Below, piece after piece: positions 44,984-53,249 of a stretch of DNA of 64,000 bases. Position 1 is the first letter of the stretch, and each line of letters starts with the position of its first letter. The position numbers and the translations under genes are program-made. Source of the DNA: Sphingomonas sp. Leaf357 (GTDB lineage: Bacteria > Pseudomonadota > Alphaproteobacteria > Sphingomonadales > Sphingomonadaceae); NCBI RefSeq assembly GCF_001423845.1, contig NZ_LMPM01000001.1, positions 888,658 through 952,657 of the forward strand, in the 5' to 3' direction. Below the pieces are notes generated by a model. That model was not told the DNA's origin and did no database searches. It saw only the letters and a program-made list of their open reading frames with translations.

Positions 44984-46143
44984 TACGGGCGCCCCTGACC
45001 AGGCTGCGGTCCGGTCGGTTTAGGCGGAACCGAGCCCGCCGGGCGCGGCGTCACCTTCATACCGGGCATCACCCCGACCAGCCCGTCGACGATCAGTCTG
45101 TCGCCGGGCTTGAGGCCACCGGTAATGACGAACTTGTCGCCGACGGTCTGCCCCGTCGTGACGATGCGCGGCTGGATCTTGTTGTCGGGGCCGAGCACCA
45201 GCGCGGTCGCCTGGCCGCGCTCGTTGCGCGAGATGCCGGGCTGTGGCGCAAGGATACCTTGGGCTCGAACGCCCTCGACGATCCGCGCGCGGACGAACAG
45301 GCCAGGCATCAGCAATCCCTGCGGGTTGGAAAAGGTCGCGCGCAGCGTCACCGATCCGGTGTTCTGATCGACCGATACTTCGGCAAATTGCAGCGTACCT
45401 TCGATCGGATAGGTCTGCCCGTTCGGCAGGATTAATTGCACGCGTGCGCTGCCGTTGGTGACGCCCCCGCCGCTCATCGCCGCCTTTAGGTCGAGCAATT
45501 GCGCCGCGGATTGCGACACGTCGACGTACACCGTGTCGAGCCGCTGGATGGTGGCCAGCACATCGGCCTGGCCGTTCGACACCAGCGCGCCCGGAGTAAC
45601 TGCGGAGCGCCCGATCCGCCCGCTGATCGGCGCGCGTATGCGCGTGAAGCCGAGATTGACCTGCGCCGACCGCAGCGATCCTTGCGCCGCGACGACCTGT
45701 GCCCGCGCCTGACCGGCGGCGGCATCGGCATTATCGGAGTCCTGCTTGCTGATCGCATTGGCCTGGACGAGCTGTCGATAGCGGTCGGCCTGCAGCCCGG
45801 TGGAACGGATCGTCGCCTGCGCATTGGCGAGCTGGCCCTGCGCGTTGAGCACCGATGCGCGATAGGCCGCATCCTCGATCACATACAGCACCTGGCCGGC
45901 GCGAACGATTGACCCCTCCTGAAACAGGCGTTGGCGGATGACGCCCGATACCTGTGGGCGCACGTCCGACGTCTCTGCAGCAGCAATGCGGCCAGGCAAC
46001 TCGGTCGTTAGCGTGACGGGCTCGGTTTTCATTACCACGAACCCGACCGAAGGTGGCGGCGGCGCCGGCGGCGGTGTCTTGCCGCACCCGGCGAGCGCGA
46101 GAGTGGAGGCCATGGCGAATGTGCGCAACGTGTGTCGTGGCAT
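44983..46143 (-). CDS. RND periplasmic adaptor (membrane fusion protein)
   Basis: 386 aa. Lipoprotein signal (A-L-A-G-C, Cys about 20), a Pro-rich linker, then L-P-G-R-I-A-A-A-E-T-S-D-V-R-P-Q-V-S-G, a coiled-coil hairpin and the second lipoyl half with T-R-I-R-A-P-I-S-G-R-I-G-R. First gene of the efflux operon, divergent from the TetR regulator. Confidence 0.92.
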   Translation of the reverse strand: MPRHTLRTFAMASTLALAGCGKTPPPAPPPPSVGFVVMKTEPVTLTTELPGRIAAAETSDVRPQVSGVIRQRLFQEGSIVRAGQVLYVIEDAAYRASVLNAQGQLANAQATIRSTGLQADRYRQLVQANAISKQDSDNADAAAGQARAQVVAAQGSLRSAQVNLGFTRIRAPISGRIGRSAVTPGALVSNGQADVLATIQRLDTVYVDVSQSAAQLLDLKAAMSGGGVTNGSARVQLILPNGQTYPIEGTLQFAEVSVDQNTGSVTLRATFSNPQGLLMPGLFVRARIVEGVRAQGILAPQPGISRNERGQATALVLGPDNKIQPRIVTTGQTVGDKFVITGGLKPGDRLIVDGLVGVMPGMKVTPRPAGSVPPKPTGPQPGQGRP

Positions 46144-46186
46144 GGTCGGCTCCGGTAGGGCGGGCGTCCGTCAAACAGGACAGAAA

Positions 46187-46240
46187 TATATCGAATGATA
46201 TAAATATGCCAAGCGATATAATTGTGTCAATCGGTATATT
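46187..46240. promoter_or_regulatory. TetR operator in the efflux/tetR divergent promoter
   Basis: Perfect inverted repeat TATATC-GAAT-GATATA (46187-46202), then GATATA (46215-46220) and TATATT (46235-46240) as a second, weaker pair. The AT-rich boxes lie between the adaptor start (46143) and the TetR start (46274), placed to control both. Confidence 0.65.
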
Positions 46241-46273
46241 TTAGATTATGCAGGCAGCGGACGGGAGACGATC

Positions 46274-46963
46274 GTGAAGAAGCCGAGAACGACGAGCGGG
46301 CGGTATCCGCGCGGGGAGGAAACGAAGCAGCGTATCATTGCGACGGCGATCGATATTTTCGGTCGTCAGGGCTTCGTCGGCACATCGACACGCGACATTG
46401 CCGCCGCCGCGGGCGTCAATACTCCGGCCATCCAATATTATTTCGATAGCAAGCTGGGGTTATACAAGGGTTGTATGGACCAGCTTTCCGCACGGGTCTG
46501 GCAGGCGCTAGAACCAGCGGTGACACGATGCGGGGCGGTCGTTGCGGGCAACCCACCACTCGAAGACATCATCACGTGTATCGGCGACGTACAGAACAGC
46601 CTGCTCGATACTTTTTTCGTCGGCGACGACGGCAATGCAATCCGACGCTTGCTGGCATGGGAGGATGCAGAAAACGAAGCGAGCATTTCCGATCAGATGA
46701 TGCGCGACCGGATAGCGATGCCGTTGATCGAGACGTTCCGCATAGCAATCGATCGGGTCACGAAAGGCGAATTAAAGCCAGTCGATGTCGATATGCACGC
46801 GATGGCGCTAATGGGCGTATCGATGTTCTTTCACTTCAATCAGAGCCGCGTGATGGACATGCTGAACTGGACTGCGAATGACGATTTCCTGGATAGGCTC
46901 AAGGTTGTCGCGCAGGCACAGTTACGATATGCGCTGGTCGGGCTATCTGCCGAAGCGCGTTGA
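46274..46963 (+). CDS. TetR/AcrR family repressor (CerR-like C-terminus)
   Basis: 229 aa. N-terminal HTH: T-K-Q-R-I-I-A-T-A-I-D-I-F-G-R-Q-G-F and T-S-T-R-D-I-A-A-A-A-G-V-N-T-P-A-I-Q-Y-Y-F-D-S-K-L-G-L-Y, a well-preserved TetR DNA-binding domain. The C-terminal ligand domain resembles the CerR (DUF1956) group. GTG start. Likely represses the divergent efflux operon and itself through the operator at 46187-46240. Confidence 0.88.
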   Translation: MKKPRTTSGRYPRGEETKQRIIATAIDIFGRQGFVGTSTRDIAAAAGVNTPAIQYYFDSKLGLYKGCMDQLSARVWQALEPAVTRCGAVVAGNPPLEDIITCIGDVQNSLLDTFFVGDDGNAIRRLLAWEDAENEASISDQMMRDRIAMPLIETFRIAIDRVTKGELKPVDVDMHAMALMGVSMFFHFNQSRVMDMLNWTANDDFLDRLKVVAQAQLRYALVGLSAEAR

Positions 46964-47268
46964 GCGCGATGACTTGTGGCGAACGGCTTTGTGCGTGGTT
47001 GATTGAAACGATGTCTCGATCCGCCGGTACGAACGGCTGCTTTCGGGAAAGCTGCGGTCACTATTCAATGGCCAGTGTTGGGGTGCGTAGCTGCCGTCGT
47101 TCCAGATGAACGAACGGTTGATGCCGCGACCACGCCTCCCAAAAGCGGACGTGCCACTCCCCACCACATTCGACGCGGTGCTTGGCACCGCGTCGAGGGT
47201 CTGAGAGTTGGCACCGGGGCGCCGCCGGGATGATCGCATCCATCATCATCATCAAAACCACCGACACT
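46964..47268. other. Intergenic region, no gene recognised
   Basis: Between the TetR gene and the end of the recombinase gene (convergent). Several spurious frames; nothing with family similarity. Possibly holds a mobile-element boundary. Confidence 0.35.
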
Positions 47269-48963
47269 TTACGGCCGAACGTCGCAACGAAAATGCTCTA
47301 TTTGCTTCTCCCAGTTAGCCGGCAGATCAGCGGTAAACGCCAGCCGTTTGGCGTCGATCGTCGCGACTTGGCGACCAGCGACGACGTCATCGACGATGGC
47401 CGGCGCGAGGAACGCGAGCCGGACGACACGAGTGATGTAGGATTTCACCACCCCCTCGGCCTCGGCCAGCTCGCGGACGGTGACCTCGCCGCGCTGGAGC
47501 TGCGCCCACCATCTGTGCGCCTTGACCAGCAGCTTGATCATCGAAGCATCTGGCGGAGCGGCGGCCATGCTGCGACCATCGTTTTGCACGAGCCTGAGGC
47601 GATGGCCGGTCCGCGTCATCCGGACGGGGCAGGTAAGGGTGATGATCGTGTCGGCGTTGGAGGGCGGTGACACCGAGAGATGCTGCGCGACCGCTGCCGT
47701 GAGGAGTTCGATCCTGACCTCTGTCGGATGCACTATGATGCTGGCGATGGTCGCGCGCAGGATGTTGGGATCGCGCTGGCGGATCGTTGCGGCAGTGGCA
47801 CACGCTGTGCTGAAGATGCGGTTCATGTCTAGTAGCGCGAGCGGGATGCCAGCGCGCGCCATTAGCGCCATCGGATCGTCGAAGGCCGCCGCCAGCGCTT
47901 CGATGGTGGCGGTCTCGATCTCGCGCGCCGGGATGCGCGTGCCCTTTCCGTTGCCGGTACCGTGATGCGCTGACTGACTGACATAATAGCGATAGCGTAC
48001 CTTGCCGTTGTCACCACCGTTCGGCACCGCCTTGCAGGCATGCGCCGCGATCAGCTTCTCGCCGGTATCGTCGACGATCAGTCCGGCGAGCAGGCTGCCG
48101 CTTGCGGTGTTCGACCTGCGCCGCAGACCCGGCACATGCCCGGCTAGGAGCGTCTGGGTAGCGTCCCAGATCTGGCGATCGACGATGGGCTGGTGCAGTC
48201 CCTTGTGGCGCTGGTCACGATGCGGGATCTCGCCGATATAGATCGGGCTCTTGAGGATGGCGTAAATCTGCCCCCGGCTGAACGGGACCCCGCCGAAGGC
48301 CCGGCCATTGGCCATCTGGCGCACCGGTGTGAGGATCCGCTCGGCACTCAGCCGATCGACCAGCGAGCGGACATTGCCGATGTCGAGATAGCGCTGGAAG
48401 ATATCACGCACGATTACCGCATGCTGCTCGACGATCTCGAGCGTGCGGCCGTCGGGCTTATAGCCAAGCGGCGGGAGACCACCCATCCACATGCCCTTGG
48501 CCTTGGACGCGGCGATCTTGTCGCGGATCCGCTCGGCGGTCACCTCACGCTCGAACTGCGCGAACGACAGCAGCATGTTGAGCGTAAGGCGTCCCATGCT
48601 GGTGGTGGTGTTGAACGACTGGGTGATCGACACGAACGACACGCCGGCCCTGTCGAAGATCTCGACCAGCTTCGAGAAATCGAGCAGCGAGCGGGTCAGC
48701 CGGTCAACCTTGTAGACGACGATGATATCGACCTTGCCTGCGGCGATGTCGCCGAGCAGGCGCTGGAGGGCAGGGCGCTCCAGCGTTCCACCCGACAGGC
48801 CGCCATCGTCATAGATATCGGGGAGCGCATTCCAGCCTTCGCTGGCCTGTGAAAGCACATAGGCGGCACACGCCTCGCGTTGCGCATCGAGCGAGTTGAA
48901 CGCCTGCTCCAGCCCCTCGTCGCTCGACTTGCGCGTGTAGATCGCACAGCGAACCCGGTTCAT
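47269..48963 (-). CDS. Large serine recombinase
   Basis: 564 aa. Catalytic domain starts R-C-A-I-Y-T-R-K-S-S-D-E-G (Ser13 as nucleophile), with Y-K-V-D-R-L-T-R-S and the E-R-I-R-D-K-I-A-A-S-K hinge. Recombinase domain and zinc-ribbon/coiled-coil follow (R-R-R-S-N-T-A-S-G). Large serine recombinases insert or excise genomic elements at att sites or act as invertases. Overlaps the DUF2924 gene by 4 bases. The real ATG is at 48963; an extension to 49122 is a shadow of the DUF2924 gene. Confidence 0.88.
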   Translation of the reverse strand: MNRVRCAIYTRKSSDEGLEQAFNSLDAQREACAAYVLSQASEGWNALPDIYDDGGLSGGTLERPALQRLLGDIAAGKVDIIVVYKVDRLTRSLLDFSKLVEIFDRAGVSFVSITQSFNTTTSMGRLTLNMLLSFAQFEREVTAERIRDKIAASKAKGMWMGGLPPLGYKPDGRTLEIVEQHAVIVRDIFQRYLDIGNVRSLVDRLSAERILTPVRQMANGRAFGGVPFSRGQIYAILKSPIYIGEIPHRDQRHKGLHQPIVDRQIWDATQTLLAGHVPGLRRRSNTASGSLLAGLIVDDTGEKLIAAHACKAVPNGGDNGKVRYRYYVSQSAHHGTGNGKGTRIPAREIETATIEALAAAFDDPMALMARAGIPLALLDMNRIFSTACATAATIRQRDPNILRATIASIIVHPTEVRIELLTAAVAQHLSVSPPSNADTIITLTCPVRMTRTGHRLRLVQNDGRSMAAAPPDASMIKLLVKAHRWWAQLQRGEVTVRELAEAEGVVKSYITRVVRLAFLAPAIVDDVVAGRQVATIDAKRLAFTADLPANWEKQIEHFRCDVRP

Positions 48964-49379
48964 GCCGCAGCCTTTTTGCTCTTCAGTCCGAAGAAAACCG
49001 GCCCCGACCAGCGCGTGCCGGTGATTGCGCGGGCGACCTCGGACAGCGAGTTCCACACCGCCCCGTTCCAGCGGATCATGCCGTCCTCGCCGACCTCGAC
49101 GATGTGGGCGGTGCCGTTCCACTCGCGGATCAGCCGCGTGCCAGGCCGCACCGTTTGGGTCACGGTCTTGGCGGCCCCGAGCTGTGCAAGCCGTTGCTGG
49201 CTGATCCGTGACAGACCGCCCAGTGCCCGCGCCTGCAGCTCATAGCCAAGCGCCATCCGCAACAGGCTGGGGCTGATCAGTGGCACCGGCGCGTCCTTCA
49301 GCGCGCGCCATTCATCGCGCAGCCGCGCCGACGACATCGTCGTCAGCGCGGCCAGCTGGTCTTCGACGCTCGTGGTCAC
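48960..49379 (-). CDS. DUF2924 protein
   Basis: 139 aa. Contains the D-E-W-R-A-L-K-D-A-P-V-P helix and R-P-G-T-R-L-I-R-E-W-N-G-T-A-H-I-V-E-V, typical of DUF2924, a family encoded beside serine recombinases in alphaproteobacterial mobile elements. It is basic and small. Overlaps genes on both sides by 4 bases. Inferred to be an accessory factor of the recombinase. Confidence 0.82.
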   Translation of the reverse strand: MTTSVEDQLAALTTMSSARLRDEWRALKDAPVPLISPSLLRMALGYELQARALGGLSRISQQRLAQLGAAKTVTQTVRPGTRLIREWNGTAHIVEVGEDGMIRWNGAVWNSLSEVARAITGTRWSGPVFFGLKSKKAAA

Positions 49380-49897
49380 GCTGTCACGCCTGCGATACGG
49401 TAGCAGGTCTGGTCACCCCGCTTGGACTTCTCGAGCACATGGCCTTTCTTGCGAAGGCCCGTCAGCGCCGCCCGCGTCGTGTGCGGCAGCCAGCCGGTCG
49501 CCGCGATCAGGTCGGCCAGAGTCGCTCCCTCCTCGCGACCGAGCAGCGCCAAGACGGCGCTGGCCTTGGTCACGCGGGGCGCGTCTGGCGCGGCGGGTGA
49601 GTGGGCAGGGGCCTCGCCAGCCTCACCGCCGCCATCTCCGGTGGCGATACCGATCGCGGCGTTACCGGCGTCGGTGATGTACAGGCCGTAGGCGACATCG
49701 CCATCGACACGGTGCGTGGCGAGCTTGTCGCTAGTCTCGCGTTCTTCCGCCAACCCCCGCTTCACCAGCCCGGCGATCGCTTTGGTCAGGCGGGCACCGG
49801 CACCGCTTACAGTCTCCGGGGCCGGCAGCAGGCTGCCGGCGCTGCGCTGCGCGGCGGTGGACAAGAGAATGCTCTCGAGATCGGTCAGTTTGGTCAT
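49376..49897 (-). CDS. DUF3489 protein
   Basis: 173 aa. N-terminal L-E-S-I-L-L-S-T-A-A-Q-R-S-A-G-S-L, then L-T-K-A-I-A-G-L-V-K-R-G-L; C-terminal winged-helix-like D-L-I-A-A-T-G-W-L-P-H-T-T-R-A-A-L-T-G-L-R-K-K-G. This is the DUF3489 arrangement, normally upstream of DUF2924 and the recombinase. Likely a DNA-binding regulator of the module. Has the shared leader element upstream. Confidence 0.82.
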   Translation of the reverse strand: MTKLTDLESILLSTAAQRSAGSLLPAPETVSGAGARLTKAIAGLVKRGLAEERETSDKLATHRVDGDVAYGLYITDAGNAAIGIATGDGGGEAGEAPAHSPAAPDAPRVTKASAVLALLGREEGATLADLIAATGWLPHTTRAALTGLRKKGHVLEKSKRGDQTCYRIAGVTA

Positions 49898-50053
49898 GGT
49901 GGTGGTCCTTGGTTAAGGCGAGCGGCACGCTTGCCGCTCCCACCATCCACAGCCCCGTCGATCTCGCATCGGCGGGGCGGGCGGCCTCATTCCCGGCCGC
50001 GATTCAGTAGGCACACGTTTGCTCTGGTTGCAGCAGAAGTCGAATGGTTTGTG
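49898..50053 (-). promoter_or_regulatory. Shared leader element, copy 3
   Basis: On the minus strand: AAACCATTCGACTT (50037-50050), about 90 bases, GGTGGGAGC then an 8-bp perfect hairpin (arms 49920-49927 and 49932-49939), then the DUF3489 ATG at 49897. The box begins 140 bases before the start codon, compared with 133 in copies 1 and 2, although the gene is unrelated. Confidence 0.55.
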
Positions 50054-50125
50054 GAGAGCGCGCACCAGGAGTTCGATCTCACGGTTTGATGGTGCGATCT
50101 TTCCGTTGGATTGGAAGGAGGCCTT

Positions 50126-50785
50126 GTGGGACAGGTTCGTCACGAGTGCGACACGACCACGCACGCCGTTAGAGCAGCAATACAGCGATCGCACGCGTCG
50201 CTCACGGCGCCGAGCCGGGAGCTGGGGATCAACTCCAAAACGGTGGCGAAGTGGCGCAAGAGGGCGACGGTCTTGGATCTGAAGACTGGGCCGAAGGCCC
50301 CTCATTCATCGACCAAGACAGAAGCCGAGAAGGCGATGGTCGTCGCGTTCCGGCGGCACATGCTGCTGCCGCTCGATGACTGCCTCTACGCCCTGCAGCG
50401 GTCGATCCCACAACCGAAACACCGCGTGGTCGCGCCAGATGCGCTTCGATATTATCTGCGATACACACGACATCGAACACCGGCTCACCAAGGCGAACCA
50501 TCCTTGAACGAACGGTTAGAGCCTGCCCTGGTGAAGGCCGGGGTCGAGCGGATGAACTGCACGATCAATTAAGCCACCGTCAAACGCTTCCATTACGAAG
50601 GTCACGACAAGCTGCGGACGCGCCTCGCCGACTTTATGGCCGCCCATAACATTGTCCAACGGCTTAAGACGCTCAGCGGCCTCACACCCGACGAATACAT
50701 CGCCAAGATCTGGACCTCAAAGCCAGACCGAATCTTCGTCGATCCGATCCACCAGATGCCGGGATTAAATGCCTATATATGCAGG
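50126..50785 (+). pseudogene. Decayed IS481-family transposase
   Basis: Plus strand. N-terminal part: T-T-H-A-V-R-A-A-I-Q-R-S, G-I-N-S-K-T-V-A-K-W-R-K-R-A and A-F-R-R-H-M-L-L-P-L-D-D-C-L-Y-A-L. A large internal deletion removes the central catalytic region; a shifted frame gives I-E-H-R-L-T-K-A-N-H-P then stop. The end V-E-R-M-N-C-T-I-N is interrupted by TAA before A-T-V-K-R-F-H-Y, and H-Q-M-P-G-L-N ends it. Non-functional. Confidence 0.85.
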
Positions 50786-52962
50786 CCCAGTGTGATACCG
50801 AAAGTCCGCGGGGCGCCCCGTTCCTGCACATCGCCCAGTCCGGTTACACCGAGGCGGGCAATGTAATATTCGGCATTGTTGAGGTTCTTGCCCCAGATAC
50901 GCGCATCGAACTTCTTGTCCGCCGACGTCCACAACAGCGACGCGTTGACCATCGTGTAAGCCGGTTGCACCAGACGGTTGTCCGATTGCCAGAAAAACCC
51001 GTCATTGTAGACGACCGTTATGGATGGCTGCAGCCGTCCGCCGTCATGAAGGTCCACATTGTAGGCAGCGGTCACAGTGCCCGAGAAGGGCGGGGTGACA
51101 ATCGTCTTATTGCCGCGCTGGTCTTGCGGCGGCAGGCGCACCCCGTTTTGGGTCAGCGCGATGCCGTTGGGATAGCTGGCATATTTGCCGTCCTGTATTG
51201 AAAACCCGCCGGACAGGCGAAACGAGCGGGTCAGTGCCGCCTCGAAATCCGCTTCGATGCCCTTGATGTGCGCGGCGGCGGCGTTCGAGGTAATCGTGCC
51301 GCCGAGAAACGAACTGAGCACCTGAACGTTTTTGTCATCATAATAGAAACCGTCGATGTTGAAGCGAAGGCGCCGGTTGAACAATTCCGTCTTGAGGCCG
51401 ATTTCGTAGGCGTCCAGCGTTTCGGGCTGGAAGCTGTTGCCCGGTAGGCGGAGATTAAAACCGCCGCTCTTGAAGCCTCGATTGTAGGACGCGTAGGCCG
51501 AAATATCGTCGGTGAAATGGTGGTTCAGCGCCGCGCGGTAGGTCAGCTTGCTGAAGCTTTGCTTAAGCTGTTGCGAAACGGCGTAAGTCTGCGTGAAAGT
51601 CTGATCCTCCGTGGTATAGCGCAGGCCGAGCGTCAACTCGGTTTTGGGCAGCAACTCAGCGGTTACCTGGCCGAAACCGGCATAGGAGATGGCGTGCTGC
51701 TGGTCTTCGCTCGAACGATTGCCGTTGATTATGACTGACTGATACTGGCCAACGGAGTTGAAATAATAGGCGCCGACGATCCACTTGATCTTGCCGGTGT
51801 TCGGGCCAGAAAGCTGAATTTCCTCCGAGAAATTGTGAGCGGTGGGGTTGAGCTGCACGTTGGCCACGCGCCGCGACGTCACGTCATTGTCCAGATCGTA
51901 CTGAACGGTCGTCTTGCGATACGATACGAGGTTCATCAGCTTGATCGCGCCAAGTTCCTGATCGATGCGGAACGACACGCCGCCCGTATTCACACGGTTG
52001 CGGTTGTAATAATCGTTAAGGCTGTTGTATTTGCCCGGATAGGTGCTGCCGTCGATCGGTGAGATTGCGCCCTGCGGCTTCTGATAGGCATTGGTCGATA
52101 CAGAATGCGCATAGTCGCCGGCGAGGGTGAAGCTGGTTTCCGCAGTCGGCTCGAACAGGATTTTGCTGCGCAGGCTATAATTGCCGCGCGCCTGATGATA
52201 TTGGTCGACACCCAGCGTCAAGTTGCGGCCGAAGCCCTTGCCCTGATTTTCATAAAGCGCGCCAAAATCGGCGGTCAGGTTCTTGGCCAGCCCACCGGTC
52301 ACATAAGCGGAGGCGGTGACGGTGTCGTAATTGCCGTACCCGACGCTGAGATCGGCATGCGGATCCGCCGAGGGGCGCCGGGTGGTGATCTGAATCACGC
52401 CGCCGGTGGCGTTGCGACCGAACAATGTGCCTTGCGGCCCGCGCAACACCTCGACCTGCTGGATGTTGTTGAAGCTGAAGATATTGGTCTGCGGTGCGGA
52501 GATGTAGACGCCGTCGATATACATGGCGACGGCCTGTTCGGCGCTCGGATCGAACAGGGCCGATCCGACGCCGCGCAGATAGGGATTGCCGACGTTCGCC
52601 GGGCTGGTGATGACCAGACCGGGCACCGATGCGGTGAGGCTTTGGGTGCCGGTCACGCCGCGCACCTGCGCGTCCTCCGCGGTGATCGCGACGACCGAGA
52701 CGGGCACCTTTTGGATATTCTCCGAACGACGCTGCGCCGTGACGATAATTTCCTGCAACCCTTCGTTCGCCGGCTCGGGAGCTGCCTGAGGTGCGGCTTG
52801 CGGAGCGGGGGCGGCGGCATCCGACGCTGGTTGAAGCGGGGCCGCATTTGCGATGACTGGGGCGGTGAGCGCAGTCGCCGCCAGTAATGCGAAGATGTTG
52901 CGTCGGGCGCTGATCCCCGAACCGATCTTCCGTGCGGCGCTGTGAACGGTGTGTGCAGTCAT
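50773..52962 (-). CDS. TonB-dependent receptor
   Basis: 729 aa. Signal peptide (M-T-A-H-T-V-H-S-A-A-R-K-I-G start, cleaved near A-N-A), a Pro/Ala linker, then the TonB box region E-I-I-V-T-A-Q-R-R, the plug with L-R-G-V-G-S and Q-Q-V-E-V-L-R-G-P-Q-G-T-L-F-G-R-N-A-T-G-G, and the 22-strand barrel ending in the aromatic F-G-I-T-L-G-L-H-I. Imports an unknown substrate, presumably feeding the catabolic cluster; divergent from the monooxygenase gene. Start ATG at 52962 rather than the longer frame to 53055. Slightly overlaps the IS481 remnant. Confidence 0.9.
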   Translation of the reverse strand: MTAHTVHSAARKIGSGISARRNIFALLAATALTAPVIANAAPLQPASDAAAPAPQAAPQAAPEPANEGLQEIIVTAQRRSENIQKVPVSVVAITAEDAQVRGVTGTQSLTASVPGLVITSPANVGNPYLRGVGSALFDPSAEQAVAMYIDGVYISAPQTNIFSFNNIQQVEVLRGPQGTLFGRNATGGVIQITTRRPSADPHADLSVGYGNYDTVTASAYVTGGLAKNLTADFGALYENQGKGFGRNLTLGVDQYHQARGNYSLRSKILFEPTAETSFTLAGDYAHSVSTNAYQKPQGAISPIDGSTYPGKYNSLNDYYNRNRVNTGGVSFRIDQELGAIKLMNLVSYRKTTVQYDLDNDVTSRRVANVQLNPTAHNFSEEIQLSGPNTGKIKWIVGAYYFNSVGQYQSVIINGNRSSEDQQHAISYAGFGQVTAELLPKTELTLGLRYTTEDQTFTQTYAVSQQLKQSFSKLTYRAALNHHFTDDISAYASYNRGFKSGGFNLRLPGNSFQPETLDAYEIGLKTELFNRRLRFNIDGFYYDDKNVQVLSSFLGGTITSNAAAAHIKGIEADFEAALTRSFRLSGGFSIQDGKYASYPNGIALTQNGVRLPPQDQRGNKTIVTPPFSGTVTAAYNVDLHDGGRLQPSITVVYNDGFFWQSDNRLVQPAYTMVNASLLWTSADKKFDARIWGKNLNNAEYYIARLGVTGLGDVQERGAPRTFGITLGLHI

Positions 52963-53249
52963 GATCGTCCTCCCCAATTTTTTTATTGTTGGCGCACAGA
53001 CATCATCTGTCGGACGGCTGCAATCGATAGGGGGCCGAGGCCCGCGCAATTGCACTCTTGCTAATCGGGATCGTGATTGGGCTCGAAGGCGAGGAGCCTC
53101 GGATCGGTTGAAATAGCCGCGTGGGCACGAGCAAATATAAGGATGTAATGTTTGGCCGTTTGACCGGCCTTCAATGGTCCGGCGTCATATCCGAGCTTAG
53201 ATCAACTCCCGAAAACAAGCCCTTGTCGGGGCGAAGCGGGAGATAGACG

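Noticed and set aside
50126..50785. Functional IS481 element
   Set aside because: The central catalytic domain is deleted and stops interrupt what is left.
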